Assembly (NCBI GenBank): GCA_035461525.1
Contig: DATHVD010000084.1
Location: forward strand, 1 to 14,675
From: JAIBJN01 sp035461525
Lineage (GTDB): Bacteria; Actinomycetota; Thermoleophilia; Gaiellales; Gaiellaceae
DNA: 14,675 bases
Direction of reading: 5' to 3'
Below are positions 6,494 through 13,676 of this stretch, in pieces (the first letter of the stretch is position 1; the number at the start of each line of letters is the position of its first letter). The translations under genes and the position numbers were made by a program. Under the pieces are notes generated by a model. That model had not been told where the DNA came from. It did no database searches and saw nothing but the letters and a program-made list of their open reading frames with translations.

Positions 6494-7678
6494 TCACGCC
6501 TCGTAGGTCTCGAGCAGCCTCCGGGCGATGACCAGCTGCTGGATCTCGTTCGAGCCCTCGCCGAGGATCAGCACCGGCGCGTCGCGGTAGAGCCGCTCGA
6601 CGACGTACTCCTGCGAGTACCCGTAGCCGCCGTGGATCCGCATCGCCTCGAGGGCGACCTCCTCGGCCGTCTCGGTGGCGAAGAGCTTCGCCATCCCCGC
6701 CTCGAGGTCGGCGCGCTCGCCTGCGTCCTTGCGGCGTGCGGCCTGCAGCATGAGGAGGCGCGAGGCCTCGATCTTCGTCGCCATCTGCGCGAGCTTCAGC
6801 TGGATCGCCTGGTGGTGCGCGATCGGCTTGCCGAACGCCTCGCGCTCCTGCGCGTAGCGGATGGAGGCCTCGAACGCGGCCTGGGCGATCCCGACAGCGC
6901 GCGCGGCGATGTTCACGCGTCCGAGCTCGATCCCGCCCATGAACTGCTTGAAGCCCTGGCCCTCGCGCTCGTCTCCGCCGAGGACGGAGGAGGCGGGGGT
7001 GCGGAAGCCGTCGAAGACCAGCTCGGTGGACTCGACGCCCTTGTAGCCGAGCTTGCGGAGTGGCGGCGGGATCGTGAGCCCCGGCTGCTCGGAGCGGCCG
7101 GGCTCCTTCTCGACGATGAAGGCAGTCATGCCGCGATGCGGCGGGTCGGCGTCGGGGTCGGTCTTGGCGAGCAGCATGACCGCACTCGAGCGGAGGCCGT
7201 TCGTGGCCCACATCTTCTGCCCGGTGACGACGTACTCGTCCCCTTCGCGCACCGCGCGGGTGCGGATCGCCTGCACGTCCGACCCGGCGTGCGGCTCCGT
7301 CATCGAGTAGGCGAAGTGGAGCTCGCCCGTCGCCATCCGGGGCAGGTACCGCTCGCGCTGCTCGTCGGTCCCGTGCTCCTTGATCATCCAGGCGGAGATG
7401 AAGTGCGTGTTGAGGACGCCGGACAGGCTCATCCATCCGCGGGAGAGCTCCACCTGGACGAGCGCGTAGGTGGTGAGGTCGAGCCCCAGGCCGCCGTACT
7501 CCTCCGGAATGGTCACCCCGAAGAGGCCGAGCTCCTTCATCGTCTCCACGAGCTCGGTGGGGTACTCGTCCGCGTGCTCGAGCTCGGAGGCGACGGGGAC
7601 GACGTCGCGCTCGACGAAGTCCCGGATCGTCGCGACGATCTCGCGCTGCTCGGCCGTGAGGTCGGTCGCCTCGGTCAT
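6494..7678 (-). CDS. Acyl-CoA dehydrogenase A (canonical catalytic Glu)
   Basis: This 394-residue acyl-CoA dehydrogenase shows IPEEYGGLGLDL (58-69), YSMTEPHAGSDVQ (124-136, flavin and substrate contact), GQKMWATNG (153-161), EGQGFKQFMGGIELGRVNIA (written in part) and IHGGYGYSQEYVVERLYRD. The C-terminal ILGEGSNEIQ carries the standard catalytic base, E374. It removes hydrogens from C2-C3 of an acyl-CoA and passes electrons from FAD to ETF in the cytoplasm. The helix-G position holds Gly-Arg rather than Glu, so this copy and copy B use different catalytic bases and are probably specific for different intermediates. The ATG was chosen because it overlaps the MmgE/PrpD stop (ATGA) and begins the first N-terminal helix. 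A much longer in-frame extension upstream is only the antisense-like shadow of the neighbour. Confidence 0.93.
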   Translation of the reverse strand: MTEATDLTAEQREIVATIRDFVERDVVPVASELEHADEYPTELVETMKELGLFGVTIPEEYGGLGLDLTTYALVQVELSRGWMSLSGVLNTHFISAWMIKEHGTDEQRERYLPRMATGELHFAYSMTEPHAGSDVQAIRTRAVREGDEYVVTGQKMWATNGLRSSAVMLLAKTDPDADPPHRGMTAFIVEKEPGRSEQPGLTIPPPLRKLGYKGVESTELVFDGFRTPASSVLGGDEREGQGFKQFMGGIELGRVNIAARAVGIAQAAFEASIRYAQEREAFGKPIAHHQAIQLKLAQMATKIEASRLLMLQAARRKDAGERADLEAGMAKLFATETAEEVALEAMRIHGGYGYSQEYVVERLYRDAPVLILGEGSNEIQQLVIARRLLETYEA

Positions 7679-9075
7679 GTTGCGGCGCCCTCGGCGACGC
7701 CTGCGACGGCGAGCGGCGCGAGGGCGCTCCGCAGGTCGTCCTGGTCCTCCAGGGCGAGCACCGCCTCCTCGAGCGCGCCGGCCTCCTCGTCGGCGAGCGC
7801 CAGCGAGGCGTTCTCGCGGAACTTCCCTCGCACCTCGTCCGGCGTCATCGGGTTCTCCGGCCCGCCGCGCTGGTGCTCGAGGTCGGCTTCGACCGTCCGC
7901 CCGTCGCGCGTCGTGATCCGCACCCCGCCCGGGAACGCGGCCGGGTAGCTCGAGTAGTCCTTGACCTCGTAGCGCACGCGCCGGGCCAGGTCGAGGACGC
8001 GCTCGTCGCGGATCGCGTCCGGCGTGTACGTGGTGACGCCGCAGCGGCCGTGCACGAGCATCGCGGCGGCGGAGTACTGGAGGCTGAACTTCGCCTCGTA
8101 CGACGTCCGGGGCGCGATCTTGGCCGTGGCCGGCTCGAGCACGAGGTCGACACCCGCGGCGGGGACGGTCACCACGACCTCCTCGACGTCGTCCGCCGAG
8201 AGGCCGCCGGCCGCGGCCTCGGCCGTCGCCCCGACCGCCCCGTGCATGAAGTGACAGGCGGGGTACGGCTTGAACGCGATCCGAGGGGTCTCCCAGCGGG
8301 AGCCGAGATCGGCGAGCTGCCCCTCGATGTCGATCTCCTCCTTGCCGGCTCCGAGGAAGGCGTGGTAGAGGCCGAAGCGCCCCTCGAGCACGCCCGCCGG
8401 CCCCTCGGCCCCGTGCGCCGCGAGGCGGGCGGCAAGGATCCCACCGTGCGCCGCCCAGCCCGGGTGGATCGGCTTCGTGGGCGTCCCGTCGTCGAGATAG
8501 GCGAAGACGCCGGACGCGAGCGAGCCGGCGATGCCGAGCGCGCTCGCGGCCCGCTCGGCGTCCAGGCCGTCCAGGCGGGCGGCGGCCGCGGTCGCGCCGA
8601 AGACGCCGCAGACGGCGGTCGGGTGGAAGCCTCGCTTGTGGAAGAGGCCGGATGCCGCCATGCCGATGCGGGTGACGACCTCGTTCGCGGCCACGATCGC
8701 CGCGAGCGCGTCGCGGCCGGATGCCCCCGCGGCCTCGGCAGAGGCGAGCGAGGCCGGACAGGTGACGACGCTGACGTGCGCGACGGAATCCGAGTGCGTG
8801 TCGTCGTAGTCGAGCCCGTGGCACACCATCGCGTTCGCGAAGGCGGCGTTCGCCGCCGGCATGCCGGCGCTCGCGCCGATCACCGTGGCCCGGTCGTCGC
8901 CTCCGAGCTCGGCCATGGTCTCCCGGCCCTCCGTGGCGAGCCCCATCGCGGAGGCGGCGAGCCCGCATCCGAGCGTGTCGAGGAGATGCAGCTTGGCCGC
9001 ATCGGCGACCTCCGGGGGCACGTCCTCGAGCGTCAGCCCGGCCGTCCAGCTCGCGATCCTCTCTGCAGCCTTCAT
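7675..9075 (-). CDS. MmgE/PrpD-family protein (dehydratase/decarboxylase fold)
   Basis: This 466-residue protein belongs to the 2-methylcitrate dehydratase / cis-aconitate decarboxylase family. Recognisable blocks are VADAAKLHLLDTLGCGLAAS, CHGLDYDDTHSDSVAH (85-100), GFHPTAVCGVFGATAAAA (149-166), TKPIHPGWAAHGG (200-212) and AFKPYPACHFMHGA (267-280). D89, T93, H100, H151, K201 and K269 line up with the residues regarded as active-site residues in aconitate decarboxylase, so it should be catalytic on a small polycarboxylate. PrpD (methylcitrate), IRG1/CAD (itaconate formation) and a close relative acting in itaconate catabolic clusters are the main alternatives. Sequence alone does not separate them. 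No methylcitrate synthase or methylisocitrate lyase is nearby, which argues against a methylcitrate-cycle role. One base separates it from the MaoC gene. Confidence 0.9.
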   Translation of the reverse strand: MKAAERIASWTAGLTLEDVPPEVADAAKLHLLDTLGCGLAASAMGLATEGRETMAELGGDDRATVIGASAGMPAANAAFANAMVCHGLDYDDTHSDSVAHVSVVTCPASLASAEAAGASGRDALAAIVAANEVVTRIGMAASGLFHKRGFHPTAVCGVFGATAAAARLDGLDAERAASALGIAGSLASGVFAYLDDGTPTKPIHPGWAAHGGILAARLAAHGAEGPAGVLEGRFGLYHAFLGAGKEEIDIEGQLADLGSRWETPRIAFKPYPACHFMHGAVGATAEAAAGGLSADDVEEVVVTVPAAGVDLVLEPATAKIAPRTSYEAKFSLQYSAAAMLVHGRCGVTTYTPDAIRDERVLDLARRVRYEVKDYSSYPAAFPGGVRITTRDGRTVEADLEHQRGGPENPMTPDEVRGKFRENASLALADEEAGALEEAVLALEDQDDLRSALAPLAVAGVAEGAAT

Positions 9076-9076
9076 G

Positions 9077-9607
9077 TCACACCGTCCAGTCGTCGTCGGT
9101 CGCGGGAAAGGAGTCGGAGGCCTCGGGAGCGTCGCGCTTGTAGATCATGAACGTCCGGCGGAACTCGATCACGACCTCGCCCCGCTGGTTCACGCCGCGG
9201 CAGCGCATCGAGACGATGCCGACGTTCGGCTTCGAGCGCGACTCGCGCAGGTCGGTGATCTCGCTCTCCGCCCAGAGCGTGTCGCCCGCGAAGACCGGTC
9301 GCGGGAGCGTGATGTCCGTCCAGGAGAGGTTCGCGGCGGCATTCTCGCTCGTGTCGGGCACCGTCATCCCGGTGACGAGCGCGAGCGTGAGCGTGCTGTT
9401 CACGAGCGGCCGCCCGAACTCCGTCCGCTCCGCGTGGGCGACGTTGAAGTGCACCTGGTTCGTGTTCATCGTCAGGCACGTGAACCAGACGTTGTCGGTC
9501 TCCGTGATCGTCCGCCCGAAGCGGCTCCGGAAGACGTCGCCGACGTCGAAGTCCTCGTAGAAGCGGCCCCGCCAGGCCTTCGGCGCGGCCGCGGGTTCAG
9601 TCGTCAT
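9077..9607 (-). CDS. MaoC-type acyl-CoA hydratase (hot-dog fold)
   Basis: This 176-residue single hot-dog domain shows FYEDFDVGDVFRSRFGRTIT, then DNVWFTCLTMNTNQVHFN, then TEFGRPLVNSTLTLALVTGM and PVFAGDTLWAESEI. The hydratase-2 motif usually reads GDxNPxH. Here it is M-N48-T-N-Q-V-H53, so the catalytic His remains while the Asp position is Asn. The same TMNTN pattern occurs, as I recall, in the MaoC branch that sits beside CitE-like lyases (itaconyl- or mesaconyl-CoA hydratase types). A hydratase supplying the hydroxyacyl-CoA that the neighbouring lyase cleaves is therefore the best guess. The gene overlaps the lyase by 11 bases and has its own AAAGGAG eight bases before the ATG. The C-terminal tail (EASDSFPATDDDWTV) is acidic and probably disordered. 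Confidence 0.88.
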   Translation of the reverse strand: MTTEPAAAPKAWRGRFYEDFDVGDVFRSRFGRTITETDNVWFTCLTMNTNQVHFNVAHAERTEFGRPLVNSTLTLALVTGMTVPDTSENAAANLSWTDITLPRPVFAGDTLWAESEITDLRESRSKPNVGIVSMRCRGVNQRGEVVIEFRRTFMIYKRDAPEASDSFPATDDDWTV

Positions 9608-10454
9608 CGGAAGGGCTCCTTTCGCTGGCGGCCAGTAGCTGTCGGGCGCGCTCGACCACGGGGAGGTCGATCATCTCGCCGTCGAGCGAGACGACGCCCC
9701 GCCCCTGCTGGAGGCCCCGCTCGTACGCGCGGACGATCCTGCGGGCGCGCTCGGCCTCCTCCTCGCTGGGGGAGAAGACGCTGTTGACGATCTCCACCTG
9801 CGCCGGATGGATGCACGCCTTGCCGCGGAAGCCGAGCGACCGCGCGAGGCGGCACTCCGCCTCGAGGCCCGCGTCGTCCCGCGTGTTCAGGTGGACGAGG
9901 TCGAAGGGGCTGCGGATCCCGGCGGCGGCGGAGTCCACGACGAGCTTCGAGCGGGCGTAGAGCACCTCCAGCCCGTCGGCCCGCGGCTCGAGGCCGAGCT
10001 CGGCCCCGAGGTCGACGGCGCCGAGGACGAGCGCGACGGTCCGCGGCGAGCACGCGGTCTCGTACGCGAGACGCAGGCCCTGCGCCGTCTCGGCGATGCC
10101 GACCACCGGCGGGCCGTCCGGCCCGAGCGCGGCGACGCCCTCCGGCGTCGCCTTCGGGAGGACGAGCGCGTCGAGCTCGAGCTCGGAGACCATCCGGAGG
10201 TCGTCCTGCCAGAAGGCCGTGCCGAGGGAGTTCACGCGCACGGCCAGGAGGCTTGCGGCGTGCGCACTCGAGAACAGCTCCCGCACGAGCTCGCGTGCCC
10301 GCTCCTTCTCCGCCCCCGCCGGGACCGCGTCCTCGAGGTCCGCGACGATCGCATCGGCGCCGGACGCAAGGGCCTTCTCGAGCTTGCGCGCGTCGTTTCC
10401 CGGGGCGAAGAGGAGCGAGCGGATCGAGAGGCCGAACGACATGGAAGTTGACAT
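9597..10454 (-). CDS. CitE-like CoA-ester lyase (HpcH/HpaI family)
   Basis: This 285-residue TIM-barrel CoA-ester lyase shows RSLLFAPGN (12-20), ADLEDAVP (38-45), AVRVN (71-75, R73), VLPKA, GIAETAQGL (119-127, metal-binding E122), LGAVDLGAELG (144-154, metal-binding D148) and GFRGKACIHPAQV (208-220). It ends with the common SLDGEMIDLPVVERAR segment. The family cleaves malyl-, methylmalyl-, citramalyl- or 3-hydroxy-3-methylglutaryl-CoA to an acid plus an acyl-CoA, using Mg2+. Its length suits a stand-alone lyase, not the citrate lyase beta subunit, as alpha and gamma subunits are absent. With the MaoC hydratase next door, (S)-citramalyl-CoA-type cleavage is attractive but unproven. Two ATGs compete: 10454 (given) and 10442, which would give the more usual short N-terminus. 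It is the first gene of the operon. Confidence 0.9.
   Translation of the reverse strand: MSTSMSFGLSIRSLLFAPGNDARKLEKALASGADAIVADLEDAVPAGAEKERARELVRELFSSAHAASLLAVRVNSLGTAFWQDDLRMVSELELDALVLPKATPEGVAALGPDGPPVVGIAETAQGLRLAYETACSPRTVALVLGAVDLGAELGLEPRADGLEVLYARSKLVVDSAAAGIRSPFDLVHLNTRDDAGLEAECRLARSLGFRGKACIHPAQVEIVNSVFSPSEEEAERARRIVRAYERGLQQGRGVVSLDGEMIDLPVVERARQLLAASERSPSDDD
9616..9622 (-). promoter_or_regulatory. Shine-Dalgarno of the MaoC gene, inside the lyase gene
   Basis: AAAGGAG on the minus strand lies 8 bases before the MaoC ATG (9607), within the last codons of the lyase. It supports this start although it creates an 11-base overlap. Confidence 0.65.
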
Positions 10455-10476
10455 TCTTGCCGAAGTCAGACATAAA
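10448..10476 (+). promoter_or_regulatory. Sigma70-like promoter for the ADH-hyuAB operon
   Basis: A perfect TTGACA (10448-10453) is followed after exactly 17 bases by CATAAA (10471-10476), which matches the -10 consensus at 4 of 6 positions. This is unusually AT-rich for the window. Transcription would begin near 10483, leaving about 30 bases of leader before the GTG at 10514. The -35 box overlaps the start of the divergent lyase gene, so the two promoters may interfere. Confidence 0.6.
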
Positions 10477-10482
10477 CATGAC
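10465..10482. promoter_or_regulatory. Imperfect dyad over the -10 element, possible operator
   Basis: GTCAGACATAAACATGAC has outer arms GTCA and TGAC, 10 bases apart, and covers the proposed -10 box. It is placed where a repressor could control both divergent operons. The dyad is short (4 bases per arm), so chance is a real possibility. No regulator gene is present in the window. Confidence 0.3.
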
Positions 10483-10499
10483 CTCGATACGCCACGTCA

Positions 10500-10506
10500 G
10501 GGGGAG
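10500..10506 (+). promoter_or_regulatory. Shine-Dalgarno of the MDR dehydrogenase gene
   Basis: GGGGGAG ends 7 bases before GTG 10514. It supports that start over ATG 10478, which would lie upstream of the predicted transcription start. Confidence 0.6.
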
Positions 10507-10513
10507 CTGCTTC

Positions 10514-11548
10514 GTGAAGGCGGTCGTGTTCCACGAATTCGGAAGCTCCGACGTCCTCCGGCTCGAGGAGCTCGACGATCCGAAGCCGGGGGCGGGGGAG
10601 GTCACGCTGGACGTCCTGGCCTGCGCCCTGAACCATCTCGACGTCGACGTCCGCGAAGGCGTCTCGCGCTTTCCGGTCGAGACCCCGCACGTCCTCGGCC
10701 TCGAGGTGGTCGGCCGGATCGCGGAGGTTGGCGAGGGCGTGGAGGGTTGGCAGGTGGGCGACCGGGTCATGCCGTACCTGATCGACACGTGCGGCGAGTG
10801 CCGCTTCTGCACCACCGGTCGGGAATCCCTCTGCCCCGAGGGCGGCTTCATCAGCTTCGTTCACTCGGGCGGCTACGCGGAGAAGCTCGTCTGCGCCGCC
10901 TCGCAGCTCCTGAGAGTCCCCGAGGACCTCGGCGATGCGGAGGCGGCCGCCCTGCAGATCGCGTTCGGAACCGCCTGGCACATGCTCTTCACCCGGGCGA
11001 AGCTCCAGCCCGGCGAGACGGTGCTCGTCAACTCGGTCGGGAGCGGGATCGGCTCGGCCGCCGTCCAGCTCGCCCACCTCGCGGGCGCGTACGTGATCGG
11101 CAACTCGTCGGGGGACGACAAGCTCGCGCGGGCCTCCGAGTTCGGCCTGGACGCCGGGATCAACTACACGACGCAGGACGTCGTCGAGGAGGTCATGCAG
11201 TTGACCGGCGACCGCGGCGTCGACGTCGTCTACGAGCACGTCGGGGGCGACCTCTTCCAGAAGGGCCTCGACTCGCTCGCGAAGGACGGCCGCCTCGTCA
11301 CGTGCGGCGCGCACTCCGGCGAGGTGGTGGACTTCGACATCATCCCGTTCTTCCGCAGCCAGAAATCCGTCATCGGCTCCTTCGTCTACAGCCGGCCCGA
11401 GCTGAGGAAGTGCCTCGAGCTCGCGCGCCGCGGGCGCATCTCCCCGATCGTCCACGCGACCTTTCCGCTCGAGCGGGCGAAGGACGCCATGGACCTGATG
11501 GAGAGCCGCAATTTCTTCGGCAAGATCGTCCTCACACCAGGGGGTTAG
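10514..11548 (+). CDS. MDR-superfamily NAD(P)H oxidoreductase (ADH/quinone reductase-like)
   Basis: This 344-residue medium-chain dehydrogenase/reductase begins (M)KAVVFHEFG, the classic start of the family, which with the upstream GGGGGAG decides for GTG 10514. The GroES-like domain holds four structural-zinc cysteines, C93, C96, C99 and C107 (CGECRFCTTGRESLC). The Rossmann domain has VNSVGSGIGSAAVQLAHLAGA (in part, GSGIG at 176-180) and a C-terminal FPLERAKDAMDLMESRNFFGKIVL. Catalytic-zinc ligands seem lost: the usual Cys is N40 (ALNHLD), and the GHE motif reads GLE (62-64). It may therefore reduce an enone, quinone or carbonyl without catalytic zinc. It is the first gene of the plus-strand operon, 3 bases ahead of hyuA. 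The substrate is unknown. Confidence 0.88.
   Translation: MKAVVFHEFGSSDVLRLEELDDPKPGAGEVTLDVLACALNHLDVDVREGVSRFPVETPHVLGLEVVGRIAEVGEGVEGWQVGDRVMPYLIDTCGECRFCTTGRESLCPEGGFISFVHSGGYAEKLVCAASQLLRVPEDLGDAEAAALQIAFGTAWHMLFTRAKLQPGETVLVNSVGSGIGSAAVQLAHLAGAYVIGNSSGDDKLARASEFGLDAGINYTTQDVVEEVMQLTGDRGVDVVYEHVGGDLFQKGLDSLAKDGRLVTCGAHSGEVVDFDIIPFFRSQKSVIGSFVYSRPELRKCLELARRGRISPIVHATFPLERAKDAMDLMESRNFFGKIVLTPGG
11539..11544 (+). promoter_or_regulatory. Shine-Dalgarno of hyuA
   Basis: AGGGGG lies 7 bases before the hyuA ATG, at the very end of the dehydrogenase gene. Confidence 0.6.
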
Positions 11549-11551
11549 CGC

Positions 11552-13675
11552 ATGAAGCGTCTCGGAGTCGATGTCGGCGGCACCTTCACGGACCTGATCT
11601 ACGTCGACGACGAGGCCGGCACCGTCCTCGTCCACAAGCTGCCCACGACTCCCGACGACCCTTCCCGCGGGACGGTGCAGGGGGTGCAGGAGCTCACCGC
11701 CGAGGCGGGAGAGAGCCCCGCGGCGCTCGACCAGGTCTTCCACGGGACGACGATCGCGACGAACATCGTCATCGAGCACGACGGCGCCAGGGTGGGGATG
11801 ATCACCACCGAGGGCTACCGGGACATCCTCCACATCGCGCGGCACAAGAAACCGCTCAACTTCTCCAACTACCAGGACCTGCCCTGGCAGCGGTACCCGA
11901 TCGTCCGCCGGCGCCACCGGCTGACCGTCCCGGAGCGGATCACCCGCGACGGCGAGGTGCTCGTGCCCCTGGACGAAGACGCCGCACGCGGGCGGGTGCG
12001 TCAGCTCAAGGAGGCGGGCGTGGAGGCCGTCGCCGTCTGCTTCCTCTTCTCGTTCCTCGATCCGCGGCACGAGGCCCGCGTCGCCGAGATCGTGCGCGAG
12101 GAGTTCCCGGAGGCCTTCCTGTCCGTCTCCTCGGAGGTGCTGCCCCAGTACCGCGAGTACGAGCGCTTCTCCACGGTCTGCCTGAACGCGTTCATCGGCC
12201 CGCGCGTGGCGAGCTACGTGCGCCGGCTCGAGGACGAGCTGCGCGCCCTCGACGTGCGCACCGGCGTGCACCTGATGACGTCCGCGAGCGGCGTCGCGAC
12301 GACCGACGCGGCCGTCACGCGCCCGGTGAACCTGCTCATGTCGGGGCCCGTCGCCGGCGTCGTCGGCGGCATCTGGGCCGGGAAGCAGGCCGGCTACGAG
12401 AACGTGATCACGCTCGACGTCGGCGGAACCTCGGCCGACATCGGGCTCGCACAGGGCGGGAAGCTGCGCATGAAGCACCTGCTCGACACGAAGGTCGGCC
12501 CCTACCAGGCGATGATCCCGATGGTGGACGTGGACACGATCGGCGCCGGCGGCGGCTCGATCGCGTACGTCGACCAGGGCGGGATCTTCAGGGTCGGGCC
12601 CCGCTCGGCCGGCGCCGACCCGGGCCCGGCGGCCTACGGCCGCGGCGGTGTCGAGGCGACGGCCACCGATGCGATGGTGGTACTCGGCTGGCTGCGTCCG
12701 GAGGCCTTCCTCGGCGGCGGCATGGAGCTCCAGCCGGACCGCGCCCGCACGGCGTTCGAGGAGGGGCCCGCCCGCGCGCTCGGCATGACGGTCGAGGAGG
12801 CGGCCATGGGCGCCGTGCAGATCCTCACGCACTCGATGGTGCAGTCCATCGAGGAGAACTCGGTGCGCAAGGGCTACGATCCGCGCGACTTCGCGCTCGT
12901 CGCCGAGGGCGGCGCTGGCCCCCTCTTCGCTGCGCAGATCGCCGTCGAGGTGGGGACGCCGACCGTCCTCGTCCCGCCCTATCCGGGCGTCACGGCAGCC
13001 ATGGGCCTGCTCGCCACCGACATGGTCTACGAGTACGCGGCGACGGCGTATCAGCGCCTCTCGGCGCTCGACGCGGCGCGGCTCCAGGAGCTCTTCGACG
13101 GGCTCGAGGCGGAGGCGCGCCGCCAGCTCGAGGAGGACGGCATCCCCGCCGACCGCCTGGTCGTCCAGCGCGTCGTGGACGCGCGTTACGCGGGCCAGGG
13201 GTACGAGCTGCGCGTGGACGTCGGCTCCGGCGCGATCGACGAGGAGTGGGCGGAGAAGCTCCGCTCGGACTTCCACGACATCCACGAGCGCGAGTACTCG
13301 CGCCGCTTCGAGGACTCCGACATCGAGGTGCCGAACGTCCGGGTCCGCGGCGTCGGCCTCATGCCTCCGCTCGAGACGGCCGAGGTCGCGCCCGGCGACG
13401 AGACGCCTCCTCACGGGGCTCTCCTGCACGAGGGCTCCGCCTGGTTCAGGGTCGGCGGCGAGCTGCAGGAGGTGCCGACGCGCTACTACGACCGCGCCGC
13501 GCTCAGGGCCGGGAACCGCCTCGAGGGGCCCGCCATCGTCCACCAGTACGACTCGACGACCGTCGTCCCGCCCGGGCTGCGGGCGTCGATCGACGGCTAC
13601 GGGAACATCGTGATCGAGACCGGCGGCGCCGCCAGGGCCGAGGCCCTGGAGACCGCCGAGGCACTGGAGGTCTGA
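11552..13675 (+). CDS. hyuA: Hydantoinase/oxoprolinase A subunit (HyuA / acetone carboxylase beta family)
   Basis: This 707-residue ATP-binding subunit has an ASKHA-like fold. Visible blocks are LGVDVGGTFTDLIYVDD (4-20, phosphate loop), FHGTTIATNIVIEHDGARVG (63-82), MITTEGYRDILHIAR (83-97), LNAFIGPRVASYV, MTSASGV, LLMSGPVAGVVGG (261-273), LDVGGTSADIGLA (288-300), DTIGAGGGSIAYVD (328-341) and ADPGPAAYGRGG. These cover both halves of the ATP site. The length matches N-methylhydantoinase A and the beta subunit of acetone carboxylase. The usual GGAGPLHA block reads EGGAGPLFA (452-460), with Phe replacing His. The family uses ATP to phosphorylate a carbonyl or amide so that HyuB can open a ring or carboxylate a ketone. 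hyuB follows after a 1-base gap. Confidence 0.92.
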   Translation: MKRLGVDVGGTFTDLIYVDDEAGTVLVHKLPTTPDDPSRGTVQGVQELTAEAGESPAALDQVFHGTTIATNIVIEHDGARVGMITTEGYRDILHIARHKKPLNFSNYQDLPWQRYPIVRRRHRLTVPERITRDGEVLVPLDEDAARGRVRQLKEAGVEAVAVCFLFSFLDPRHEARVAEIVREEFPEAFLSVSSEVLPQYREYERFSTVCLNAFIGPRVASYVRRLEDELRALDVRTGVHLMTSASGVATTDAAVTRPVNLLMSGPVAGVVGGIWAGKQAGYENVITLDVGGTSADIGLAQGGKLRMKHLLDTKVGPYQAMIPMVDVDTIGAGGGSIAYVDQGGIFRVGPRSAGADPGPAAYGRGGVEATATDAMVVLGWLRPEAFLGGGMELQPDRARTAFEEGPARALGMTVEEAAMGAVQILTHSMVQSIEENSVRKGYDPRDFALVAEGGAGPLFAAQIAVEVGTPTVLVPPYPGVTAAMGLLATDMVYEYAATAYQRLSALDAARLQELFDGLEAEARRQLEEDGIPADRLVVQRVVDARYAGQGYELRVDVGSGAIDEEWAEKLRSDFHDIHEREYSRRFEDSDIEVPNVRVRGVGLMPPLETAEVAPGDETPPHGALLHEGSAWFRVGGELQEVPTRYYDRAALRAGNRLEGPAIVHQYDSTTVVPPGLRASIDGYGNIVIETGGAARAEALETAEALEV
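13666..13670 (+). promoter_or_regulatory. Shine-Dalgarno of hyuB
   Basis: GGAGG lies 6 bases before the hyuB ATG, and the hyuA stop codon falls between them. Confidence 0.7.
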
Positions 13676-13676
13676 G

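Noticed and set aside
4339..6531. A 730-codon open frame on the plus strand opposite LLM A and acyl-CoA dehydrogenase B
   Set aside because: It is the antisense shadow of two well-supported genes. It has no ribosome site, no motifs and a skewed His/Arg/Glu/Leu composition.
7679..8968. A 5' extension of acyl-CoA dehydrogenase A giving a possible 824-residue fusion
   Set aside because: The added part is an Arg-rich out-of-frame reading of the MmgE/PrpD gene. The ATG overlapping that gene's stop gives a normal-length dehydrogenase.
7675..9607. MmgE/PrpD plus MaoC read as a methylcitrate-cycle operon
   Set aside because: No methylcitrate synthase or methylisocitrate lyase is present, and the CitE-like lyase and acyl-CoA dehydrogenases do not belong to that cycle.
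9597..10454. The lyase as citrate lyase beta subunit
   Set aside because: The alpha subunit, acyl-carrier gamma subunit and prosthetic-group genes are all absent. A stand-alone CoA-ester lyase fits better.
10478..10513. ATG 10478 as start of the MDR dehydrogenase
   Set aside because: It would add 12 residues before the conserved KAVVFHEFG start and would lie upstream of the predicted transcription start. GTG 10514 has a good Shine-Dalgarno.
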